Assembly (NCBI GenBank): GCA_900553815.1
Contig: USEY01000046.1
Span: 1-30,916, forward strand
DNA: 30,916 nucleotides
DNA from: an uncultured Bacteroides sp.
GTDB taxonomy: Bacteria; Bacteroidota; Bacteroidia; Bacteroidales; Bacteroidaceae
Direction: 5' to 3'
Below are positions 24,250-30,916 of the stretch, in pieces (the stretch's first letter is position 1; every line of letters begins with the position of its first letter). The translations under genes and the position numbers were made by a program. The notes under the pieces are model-generated. The model did not search any database and was not told where the DNA came from. It worked only from the letters and a program-made list of their open reading frames with translations.

Positions 24250-26448
24250 TTATTGATTGTCTATTCGATAAAACTGTTCCTTGATAAGTTGGAAATAATA
24301 TCCCCGTTTGTCTTCCAGCATTTTGTGGGTTCCTTGTTCCATTAGCTGTCCATTGGACAGGAATAGTATGTTGTCGGCATTCCTTACGGTACTTAGGCGA
24401 TGCGCAATAACGACTACTGTTCGTCCCGCAAAAAAGCATTGTAGGTTTTCCATTATTTTTTTCTCGTTGTTTACGTCAAGAAAAGATGTCGCTTCATCTA
24501 AAAAAATGTATTCCGGGTCTTTATAGATAGCCCTTGCTATGAGTATTCGTTGTCTTTGTCCCCCGCTAAGTTCCATACCCATATTTCCGATATTAGTATA
24601 ATATCCCATTGGCAGACTATCTATAAAGTCATTAATACAAGCTATTTGGGCCGCTCGTTTGGCTTTTTCTAACGATGGGAATGGATCGGCTATGGCAATG
24701 TTGTCCAGTAAAGTACCACTAAATAAATAACCATCTTGCATGACAACTCCACAGTGACGACGCCATTCTTCAGTGTTTAGTTGATTCATAGATAAACCTT
24801 CCACCAAGATATTGCCTGACTGTGGATAATAAAATCCGGCCAGCATCTTGAGGAATGTAGTTTTCCCACTTCCGCTTTCTCCCACAATAGCTGTTATTTT
24901 CTTTGATGGAATGTGGCAGGATATGTTCCTTATGACATAAGGAAAGTCTCCTGCATATTTGAAACAAACATCTTGAAGTTCAATACTTTGATGGTGTATT
25001 GCAGGGAGTGGCTGTTTTCGTACATTGTTTTCGTCGGGCAGATTCTGTATGTTGTAAATACGTTCCATGCTAATTTTTGTAAACTGTAAGTTACTTCCAA
25101 AACTGATTAGTTGCAGTAAGGGGGCGGAGACCTGTCCTAAAAGGTAAGTAATAGTCAGCATCTCTCCGATTGTCATTCGATTGTGGATGATGAACCAGGC
25201 GCATCCTGTCACAATAAAAATATCCTTCAATTTGCTGATGGATGAAAGCCCGGAATTGATACAGAAATTCAACTTTAAATCTTGAAGAAAAATCTGGTTT
25301 GTCTGGTGGATGTTATCTTCTATTTCTTTTACTTTTTTTTCTTGTGCACTGTTTATTTTTATTTCTTTCATTCCATTGATTAACTCGTAAAATTGAGCTT
25401 TTTTTTCTGATGCCAATATGAATTTTTTGTATTCCAATACACGTCGCTTATGCAGAAAAAGGAGAAACCATGCAGCAGATAAAGCTGAGAAAACAAATGA
25501 TATTGCGAATATTGAAAAATTGTAATGCATCAAAATAAGGGAAAAGGCTATCCAATTGCACAAAGCTAGCAATATGGAAGGAGCAGAGGAAGTTAGGAAA
25601 GCTTTTATTCGCTCTTGGTCTTCTGTAAGTTGAATAAGGTCGGAATTGATTTTGGTATCAAAAAATACAATGGGTAGTTTGGACAATTTGTACAGGTAGC
25701 TTTTCATTAAATCGACTCCGATACCAAAATTGGATTGCGTTGAAAGCAAATTGGAGATATAGTTTGACAGTGTATAACTGGCAAAAAGTACAAACTGGGC
25801 AATGGCCAGACCTAAGACTATATTCATATTCTTTCCGTTTACCCCTTTGTCTATGATGTGTTGGAACAGGATAGGTATTATCCAGTTGGCAATCATTGCG
25901 ATGAGAGTAAATAGAAAAGAAATAGATAGTGTCTTTCTATGTTTTTTTAGCGTGTCTCTAATTAGGCGGAACAGATAGAATGTATTTGTCTCTTTTTCAG
26001 TAATAGTTTGTGTATAAAACTCCTTAGTAGGATCTGCGAGGATTACAATTCCTTCGTTTTGGTTATCACAGAACTGTTTTTTAAATGTATTTTCTTCAAG
26101 GATTTCTTTTCCGAAAGATGGGTTAGCAATGAAGTATAGTGTCCGGCCTTTTTTCTGTTGTACTTTGTACAATACCACAAAATGCCTTTGCTGCCAATAA
26201 AGTATGGCAGGCAGAGGCATGTTCGGAGCAGACAAGTGCCGTACCTGTATTTTTATAGCTTTAGCAGATAAATGCAGGCTTTGCAATCCTTTCACAACAT
26301 TTCTTACTGTGACACCACTCCGGCTTATATCACATTTTTGCCGTAAAGGTTCAATAGGATATTTAAGTCCATAATAAGTGCATATCATTCGGATACATGT
26401 AGGTGCACAGTCGTTGACATCATATTGCAGATAATGACGGAATTTCAT
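24250..26448 (-). CDS. Peptidase-containing ABC exporter (C39 domain, bacteriocin type)
   Basis: A 732-residue single-chain exporter that should cleave a leader peptide and export the remainder. The N-terminal C39 domain has Gln8 and catalytic Cys14 (QYDVNDCAPTC) and His89 (RHFVVLYKV); the expected Asp after it is Asn109 in IANPSFG. The membrane domain spans about 165-450. The nucleotide-binding domain has Walker A GESGSGKT (523-530), signature LSGGQ (627-631), Walker B YIFLDEA (Asp651, Glu652) and H-loop His683. It overlaps the maturase gene by 29 bases. No HlyD-type adaptor gene follows; an outer-membrane barrel gene does. The precursor at 27934-28200 is the likely substrate. Confidence 0.93.
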   Translation of the reverse strand: MKFRHYLQYDVNDCAPTCIRMICTYYGLKYPIEPLRQKCDISRSGVTVRNVVKGLQSLHLSAKAIKIQVRHLSAPNMPLPAILYWQQRHFVVLYKVQQKKGRTLYFIANPSFGKEILEENTFKKQFCDNQNEGIVILADPTKEFYTQTITEKETNTFYLFRLIRDTLKKHRKTLSISFLFTLIAMIANWIIPILFQHIIDKGVNGKNMNIVLGLAIAQFVLFASYTLSNYISNLLSTQSNFGIGVDLMKSYLYKLSKLPIVFFDTKINSDLIQLTEDQERIKAFLTSSAPSILLALCNWIAFSLILMHYNFSIFAISFVFSALSAAWFLLFLHKRRVLEYKKFILASEKKAQFYELINGMKEIKINSAQEKKVKEIEDNIHQTNQIFLQDLKLNFCINSGLSSISKLKDIFIVTGCAWFIIHNRMTIGEMLTITYLLGQVSAPLLQLISFGSNLQFTKISMERIYNIQNLPDENNVRKQPLPAIHHQSIELQDVCFKYAGDFPYVIRNISCHIPSKKITAIVGESGSGKTTFLKMLAGFYYPQSGNILVEGLSMNQLNTEEWRRHCGVVMQDGYLFSGTLLDNIAIADPFPSLEKAKRAAQIACINDFIDSLPMGYYTNIGNMGMELSGGQRQRILIARAIYKDPEYIFLDEATSFLDVNNEKKIMENLQCFFAGRTVVVIAHRLSTVRNADNILFLSNGQLMEQGTHKMLEDKRGYYFQLIKEQFYRIDNQ

Positions 26449-27724
26449 TTTTTCTAATGATAGTCTCTATTTGTTCAATGACAATTTTTTGTTTCTTTTC
26501 ATCACTGTAGTCAAGCAGGCAATATTCTTTTTTCGTTTCCTGCTCTAATATATATCTGGTGCATCCGCTGCCGCAAAGCGGAGCAATACTACATGTGTGG
26601 CAAGGCTTGTTTGCCAATTTGGAGTTCAGGCGGTGTTCTTGCGATTTTTCCCATACAATGTTTCCTTGTTCGTCTAAATATCCTTCTCTGTTTTCTTTCG
26701 TGAAATCTTTGGCTGTACACTTAAATACATCGCCATTATAGTTTACTACAGCTGTATTTTTCCGATCTCCATAGCAGGGCGTATTTATTTCATTAAGACT
26801 GTTATATTTAGCATGGACTTTTGTTTTTTCCAGTTTATCTGTATATTCTTTTATTTCAGGCAAGATGCCCATTCCTTTTTTATCCTGCCATACTCTGTGG
26901 AAGTCCACAAATAAATAGGCTTTATACTCAGCTTCCATCTCTTTAAGTTCGTCTATCACAGAGGAAATACTGCTTACACTTTCTGAGGTATGGTTAATGC
27001 GCAATGTCACATGACATTTATTCGCGAGCAAAATTCTGATATTTTCCATAATAAGGCGGTAAGTTCCTTTTTTGTTGTGGAAAAAACGTACTTTATTGTG
27101 ACATTCTTCGTCACCATCTAACGTGATTTGAAAAGAAACAGGAGAAAAACTTGTCAGTTGTTGTATAATGTTGGCATTAAGCAGAGTGCCATTACTGGTA
27201 AAGGTGGTGTTGAAATGAATGTGATGTTCTTCACAAATCTTTTGGGTGAATTCAATTAAAGGTCGTACAATGCTATTATATTTCATGAGAGGCTCACCTC
27301 CAAAAAATCCCAATGTAAAGGACTCAATGGAAGATTTACAAATTTGCTCAATTAGTAATTTGACCCGTTGCTGCATGGATTCCTCCATTACCGAACCTTG
27401 TACATGATTTTCGTAGCAATACCAGCATCGGAGATTGCAGTCAAGGGTCGGGTTAATTATTAGAAAGAAAGATTTATCAAAGGTTGCTATTTGATAGGCT
27501 TTCTGCTTCAATCGTTCAAATTCATCCACTCTGTCAGACACATAAAATTCATTTTTTATTAGTTCCTTATATAGATTCTTCCATTGTGACTTTATAAATA
27601 CTGGTTCACCCAAGTGCTTACTCACTTCAGATGCAATGACAAGGAAAGTATTTGAATAGGAGTTGTATAGTATATCTGAATTTTTGGTGATTGATATAAG
27701 TGTATTATAGATGCTGTTTTTCAT
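26420..27724 (-). CDS. Radical SAM/SPASM peptide maturase
   Basis: A 434-residue enzyme with the radical SAM cluster motif Cys96-x3-Cys100-x2-Cys103 in CNLRCWYCYE, the GGEP motif (FFGGEPLMKY, 141-150) and a complete C-terminal SPASM domain. The SPASM cysteines are Cys317, then Cys336 in GDVFKC, Cys375-x2-Cys378-x5-Cys384-x3-Cys388 and Cys402. Enzymes of this architecture install thioether or carbon-carbon links in ribosomal peptides or act as anaerobic sulfatase activators. The N-terminal segment (about 1-85) before the radical SAM core could hold the leader-binding part. It sits between a Cys-rich precursor and a leader-cleaving exporter, so peptide maturation is the likely role; the bond made is unknown. 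Confidence 0.93.
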   Translation of the reverse strand: MKNSIYNTLISITKNSDILYNSYSNTFLVIASEVSKHLGEPVFIKSQWKNLYKELIKNEFYVSDRVDEFERLKQKAYQIATFDKSFFLIINPTLDCNLRCWYCYENHVQGSVMEESMQQRVKLLIEQICKSSIESFTLGFFGGEPLMKYNSIVRPLIEFTQKICEEHHIHFNTTFTSNGTLLNANIIQQLTSFSPVSFQITLDGDEECHNKVRFFHNKKGTYRLIMENIRILLANKCHVTLRINHTSESVSSISSVIDELKEMEAEYKAYLFVDFHRVWQDKKGMGILPEIKEYTDKLEKTKVHAKYNSLNEINTPCYGDRKNTAVVNYNGDVFKCTAKDFTKENREGYLDEQGNIVWEKSQEHRLNSKLANKPCHTCSIAPLCGSGCTRYILEQETKKEYCLLDYSDEKKQKIVIEQIETIIRKNEIPSLSAI

Positions 27725-27825
27725 GATTCCTTAGGGTTAATGGCATAACTTATTCGTACACTATAATGACTAACTTTTCTTGGACTTTTTATAAGATGGA
27801 AAGGATGACATAAAAGTTTTTTCAA
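27721..27825 (-). CDS. Possible 34-aa ORF coupled to the maturase gene
   Basis: A frame from TTG at 27825 encodes 34 residues, starting MKKLLCHPFHLIK and ending SYAINPKES. A strong Shine-Dalgarno-like AAAGGAGG lies just upstream, which is rare in Bacteroides. The stop TGA overlaps the maturase ATG (ATGA), the same coupling pattern seen elsewhere in this window. It could be a leader peptide, a second precursor or chance. TTG starts are uncommon in this group, so this remains a low-confidence call. Confidence 0.25.
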   Translation of the reverse strand: MKKLLCHPFHLIKSPRKVSHYSVRISYAINPKES

Positions 27826-27847
27826 TTAATGCCTCCTTTACCATCTT
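27793..27847 (-). promoter_or_regulatory. Hairpin over a Shine-Dalgarno-like site
   Basis: 27793-27805 pairs with 27834-27847 with one bulged base (AAGATGGAAAGGA against its complement). On the minus strand the 5' arm contains most of AAAGGAGG, so folding would hide the ribosome site of the small ORF and could control entry into the maturase gene. Confidence 0.4.
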
Positions 27848-27864
27848 TTTATTCTACTAACGGT

Positions 27865-27925
27865 CATATCAGAATAGATACGTTCGTGTGCATTGAATGA
27901 TACGCATAAAACTTTTTCTGATATG
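27865..27925 (-). promoter_or_regulatory. Hairpin just downstream of the precursor gene
   Basis: CATATCAGAA (27865-27874) and TTCTGATATG (27916-27925) are a perfect 10-bp inverted repeat with a 41-base loop, starting 9 bases past the precursor stop. A partial terminator or RNA stabiliser here would give more precursor than maturase message, as in many peptide operons. Confidence 0.45.
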
Positions 27926-27933
27926 GAAATTGT

Positions 27934-28200
27934 CTAAGCAGACAAACAAAATGGGTTGAGTTGCTGAGATTCATCGTCTTTGTTCCCGTCACTGCACTGG
28001 CAATTATTCCCATTGCATTGGCAATTATTCCCACCATCGCACTGGCAATTATTCCCATTGCATTGGCAGTTGTTGGAAGCACTCATTAGAGCACTTTCTG
28101 GCCCCTTACCAACAAATAGTAAGACTTGTTCTTGTTCATCCAAACACTTGCACTCCAGTTCTTGTACAAACTGGTCAATTCGTTTAAGTTCTCTTTTCAT
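27934..28200 (-). CDS. Cys-rich RiPP precursor peptide with NNCQC repeats
   Basis: An 88-residue peptide beginning MKRELKRIDQFVQELECKC. Residues about 1-40 look like an amphipathic leader ending near LLFVGKG (27-33), with hydrophobic residues at -4 and -7 from Gly33, which fits cleavage by a C39 peptidase although the usual Gly-Gly is Gly-Lys-Gly. The presumed core has four NNCQC repeats at 43-47, 50-54, 58-62 and 65-69, separated by NG, DGG and NG, then an acidic tail and a final Cys85. Total Cys is eleven, two of them (17, 19) in the leader. The start at 28200 is chosen because an upstream in-frame ATG at 28362 adds 54 unrelated residues. The maturase and exporter follow. Modification at the repeats is inferred. 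Confidence 0.85.
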   Translation of the reverse strand: MKRELKRIDQFVQELECKCLDEQEQVLLFVGKGPESALMSASNNCQCNGNNCQCDGGNNCQCNGNNCQCSDGNKDDESQQLNPFCLSA

Positions 28201-28277
28201 ACTGACTAATTTTTTTAGGGTTAAACATAGAAAATATTTATTGAGTGTTACCTCAACTTTGTATCTTAAGAGCATGC

Positions 28278-28335
28278 TTGGATTTTTATTGAATGTTATG
28301 CGGATTAAAATGTTTTGTAAGTTATAAAAATCCAA
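28278..28335. promoter_or_regulatory. 12-bp perfect inverted repeat upstream of the precursor
   Basis: TTGGATTTTTAT (28278-28289) and ATAAAAATCCAA (28324-28335) are perfect inverted copies with a 34-base loop. It lies between the DUF3244-like gene and the precursor, 78 bases upstream of the precursor start. It may end the former transcript or serve as an operator. Confidence 0.45.
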
Positions 28336-28364
28336 TAAGCTGCTGCTTTTTGGGAGGCTCATTT

Positions 28365-28718
28365 TTAGTTTAAATAGAAAGAACCTTGATATATTGCCTC
28401 TTCAGTCTCTATATTCAGTTGGTACATACCTTCTTCAGCATTATCAAGAGTAAATAGATAGGGCTGTTCAGGAATGATAGATACAGTTTCGGAATAGACA
28501 GTCTGTCCTGTTTCGTCTGTAACAGTGATTTGACATTGGTCGGTGAACTTGTTTGTATATAGGCGGAGGATAAAATTGTCTTGGGTTGCGATTAACTCAG
28601 AAACGATAGAACGTAAATCTTTTCCATTGGTTTCCTTTTTTAGCTTAATTTGTTTTTCTGCTGCTCAAAGAGATACGATACTAATGGCAGCAATTACTAA
28701 TACAATTAATCTTTTCAT
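28365..28718 (-). pseudogene. DUF3244-like secreted protein, interrupted by TGA at codon 18
   Basis: The minus-strand frame from ATG at 28718 encodes a signal peptide (MKRLIVLVIAAISIVSL), then TGA at 28667-28665, then continues in the same frame for 99 residues (AAEKQIKLKKETNG onward) to TAA at 28367-28365. The body resembles DUF3244, a small beta-sandwich family of secreted Bacteroides proteins: SELIATQDNFILRLY, QITVTDETGQTVYSETV and the ending GMYQLNIETEEAIYQGSFYLN. A Trp or Cys codon changed to TGA is the simplest explanation. All remaining sequence is intact, so the lesion is recent or is a sequencing error. It precedes the precursor gene by 164 bases on the same strand. Confidence 0.7.
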
Positions 28719-28884
28719 AACAGCACTTATTGATTGTTTTGTGCTGGTAAAGTTAGAAGGGGGTATGGATTTTAGCTAAAATCGGAGTACGATTTTAGTA
28801 CGGTTTTAATGAAAGAGTACGGTAATAGTATGGTAAATAATTTAAATAATTAATAATCAGTAGTATATAGAGTACGGTGTAAAA

Positions 28885-30654
28885 CTAAAATTCTTTGATG
28901 AATTCATCCCACTCCTTCGGTGTTCCTGGTCTTTTATGCACTTTTTCGTACAGTGCCTTACGTGCCGAGGTGATTGCCTGCTTGGAACGGACAGTGATAC
29001 GTGCCATTCCACTGGGCGATATGCCTATTTTACCTAATAGGGCAAGATGCATTTCCTGTTCGCTGATGGCAGGGTACAGGTTGCGCAGACGTTGGGTGAG
29101 GTTGTTGTAGGCTTGGTCTATTCCGTAGGACAGTTCCTGCCAGTCTTCGGAAGTGATTTTTTCGTATCCGTTGTGCGATGGGGTGGCGGCATCGTAAAAT
29201 CTTTGGTGGATGGCCGATTCTTTAAATGCCTGCTCGGATAGTATGTTTCTTTGCAGTCTTGTTTCTGCTTGCCGGTTTGCCAGTTCCAGCAGTTCCCGGT
29301 CCAATTTTTGCAGACGCATGTTTAGTTCGTCCTTTTGCTGCTTCTTGTCTTGCAGTTGTTGGGTCAGTTTCTCTATTTGTATTTCGTTCTGACGGATATA
29401 TTCCGGGCTATTTTGATATTGTTCTTCTACCACTTTTTGCAGCTTTTCCTGCTGCCAAGCTGCCTGTACCTCTTTCTTGTTTCGTATGGCTCGTCGAGTT
29501 GTCAGGGCAAGAGTAAGAATAGCAATAGAGATGCCTGCAAAGAGTCCGATCCCTCGAATCTGTTGTTTTTGCTGCCAGGCTAACTCTCTAAGCCGCATGC
29601 TTTCCTGTTCGTGCTGGTGATAATCATACAGGGCATTGACTTTGCGTACGGCTTCCTGATTAATCAGCTGTTGTATACTATCTGTGTAAGTATTATATCC
29701 ATCCATATATTGTAGGGCGGACAAATAATCTCCTTCTTTTCGGGCTATCTTAACTAATCCTTCATAACCTGCTCGTTTATGGTAATAATTGCCAATATAT
29801 AATAGTTTATTACAGTAATAACGTGCTGAATCAAGTTGTTCTATGGCATTATAATAATCGGCTAATGTTGCATAGTAGGGGATAGAGTCTGTATATAGTG
29901 TATGTTGTGCGCTGATAATAGCTGTATGTGCTTTTGTATATTCTCCTATTTGCCGATATTTATCTGCTATTTCTTGGTTCACAATACCTTCTAAATATTT
30001 ATCGTGAATCAATCTTGTTATTTCAATAGCCGATTCATAATAATAAATGCAGCTGTCTGCATTGTGCAGTCCGGCAAACGTTCTTCCTATGTCGCGTAAA
30101 TTAAAGACAAGTGCAGTGCTATCGTTATTCTGAATGCTTACCTTTTTTGCCTTTTTCAATGCTTCCAGCGCTTTGTCATAGATATCCTGGTCTATATATA
30201 GCATCCCCATCTGACTGTATATCCTTATTTTCAGATTATAGTCTGTCCCCCCTTCCGCCGCCTCTGCCGCTTTTTGGAAATACTCCAGTGCCTGCGGTGA
30301 GTCGTTCAGGTCGCGATACACGCGTCCGGCGTAGTAGTAGGCTTCGGACAGGTAGGTGTGGTTGTTCTTGCGTTCGTAGTAGTCCACCACGGTTCGTATG
30401 AGGCTGTCGGATGTGTGCAGGATGTATGCCTTGTCCTGCGCCTTCACGGTGAGCAGGTTGTAATACATGCGTACGGGTTCGGGTGCCTGGCTCAGGCTGT
30501 CTTCAACCCGGGCGAGCAAGGTCAGGGCACTGTCGGGGTTGGCCGAGGCCAACGAGTCGGTGGCCAGCAACAGGGCAGGCATGGGCTTCGGCCTGCACGA
30601 GAAAAAGGTGGCAAGCAGAACGATGAACAACAGGCAGGGTATTGTCTTTTTCAT
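28885..30654 (-). CDS. TPR lipoprotein with membrane segment and HTH-like C terminus
   Basis: A 589-residue protein of a type common in Bacteroides. The N terminus is a lipoprotein-like signal (TFFSC, Cys20). Residues about 40-330 hold tetratricopeptide repeats (for example EAYYYAGRVYRDLNDSPQALEYFQKA). A single membrane helix lies near 367-386 (IRGIGLFAGISIAILTLAL), followed by a long coiled coil (about 395-475). The C terminus (about 530-575, SEQEMHLALLGKIGISPSGMARI then SKQAITSARKALYEK) resembles a LuxR-like helix-turn-helix. Such proteins are thought to sense signals across the membrane and regulate nearby genes. It lies upstream of the DUF3244-like gene and peptide cluster on the same strand, so it is a candidate regulator; no target sites are known. 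Confidence 0.85.
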   Translation of the reverse strand: MKKTIPCLLFIVLLATFFSCRPKPMPALLLATDSLASANPDSALTLLARVEDSLSQAPEPVRMYYNLLTVKAQDKAYILHTSDSLIRTVVDYYERKNNHTYLSEAYYYAGRVYRDLNDSPQALEYFQKAAEAAEGGTDYNLKIRIYSQMGMLYIDQDIYDKALEALKKAKKVSIQNNDSTALVFNLRDIGRTFAGLHNADSCIYYYESAIEITRLIHDKYLEGIVNQEIADKYRQIGEYTKAHTAIISAQHTLYTDSIPYYATLADYYNAIEQLDSARYYCNKLLYIGNYYHKRAGYEGLVKIARKEGDYLSALQYMDGYNTYTDSIQQLINQEAVRKVNALYDYHQHEQESMRLRELAWQQKQQIRGIGLFAGISIAILTLALTTRRAIRNKKEVQAAWQQEKLQKVVEEQYQNSPEYIRQNEIQIEKLTQQLQDKKQQKDELNMRLQKLDRELLELANRQAETRLQRNILSEQAFKESAIHQRFYDAATPSHNGYEKITSEDWQELSYGIDQAYNNLTQRLRNLYPAISEQEMHLALLGKIGISPSGMARITVRSKQAITSARKALYEKVHKRPGTPKEWDEFIKEF

Positions 30655-30916
30655 AAGTATGTCAGCAACTCTCTATCGGTATGTGCAAAGAAAACAATTT
30701 TTGGCGAGATTATGACATTCTTGGGGCATATTTGTCTTAGGCCGTTTCTTTTCACCGTAACAGAAAAGATGTTGAACCAGTTGTCAGTTACTGATAAATG
30801 CCATACATTTGTCCCCAAGAAAGAGACAGGTTCCCTTTCTGAATACTAACAATAATTTGTTTAGGTGAGTTCTATCAATTCAATTTATCCTCTTGTATCA
30901 GACAGCAGAACTCTTT
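30655..30916. other. Upstream region of the TPR gene, no gene seen
   Basis: No convincing gene is present up to the window end. On the minus strand TTTCTTTGC near 30693-30685 resembles a -7 box with one mismatch but has no -33 partner. Confidence 0.4.

Noticed and set aside
27994..28074. Short direct repeats that could be read as a small CRISPR-like array
   Set aside because: The repeats are in frame inside the precursor gene and encode regular NNCQC units.
27864..28082. A second frame across the NNCQC repeat DNA
   Set aside because: It repeats words such as NAMGIIASA only because the DNA repeats; it lacks a start context, and the Cys-rich frame fits the neighbouring maturase and exporter.

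Overview
The window looks like a chromosomal segment of a Bacteroides-type member of the Bacteroidales. The support is the repeated occurrence of the Bacteroides promoter signature (a TTTG box at -33 and TAnnTTTG at -7, mostly as TATCTTTGC or TACCTTTGC), many lipoproteins, an S46 dipeptidyl-peptidase, a TonB-receptor-type barrel and a TPR lipoprotein with a C-terminal helix-turn-helix-like end. The species cannot be fixed from sequence reading alone.

Layout. 1-425: a nearly C-free, G-rich tract and an inverted repeat. 426-2696 (minus): four overlapping genes for secreted or lipid-anchored proteins, CsgG-like, PEGA-like, DUF4810 and DUF799/GNA1162-like. 2988-3260: 88-bp tandem repeats, each carrying a promoter-like core, pointing at ruvB. 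3280-7619 (plus): ruvB, a four-helix-bundle protein gene whose ends lie in an inverted repeat, a Wzx-like flippase and a DUF389 membrane protein. 7868-10003 (plus): an S46 dipeptidyl-peptidase. 10004-14195: a peroxide-defence block, ahpF and ahpC (minus), oxyR (minus) and a divergent dps. The dps gene reads in two frames joined at an A-AAA-AAG heptamer. 14296-20705: DEAD-box RNA helicase, lipoprotein tyrosine phosphatase, PfkB sugar kinase and CBS-less KdsD-like isomerase (all minus), then an M16 peptidase (plus).

20706-21789 is about 1.1 kb without genes. It holds a tandem duplication with 25-bp perfect inverted repeats, followed by three consecutive families of 21/22-bp-period short repeats. 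A fourth 22-bp array of unrelated sequence lies between ahpC and ahpF.

21790-28718 (minus) is the most notable part: an AT-richer gene cluster that looks like a RiPP (ribosomally made, post-translationally modified peptide) locus. In transcription order it has a disrupted DUF3244-like secreted protein, an 88-aa Cys-rich precursor with four NNCQC repeats, a possible 34-aa ORF behind a hairpin, a radical SAM/SPASM maturase, a C39-peptidase ABC exporter overlapping the maturase by 29 bp, and an outer-membrane beta-barrel protein 21 bp further on. A TPR/HTH lipoprotein (28885-30654) lies upstream on the same strand and could regulate it. I infer that the SPASM enzyme modifies the Cys repeats and that the exporter removes the leader and secretes the product. 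Neither the product nor its activity can be read from the DNA.
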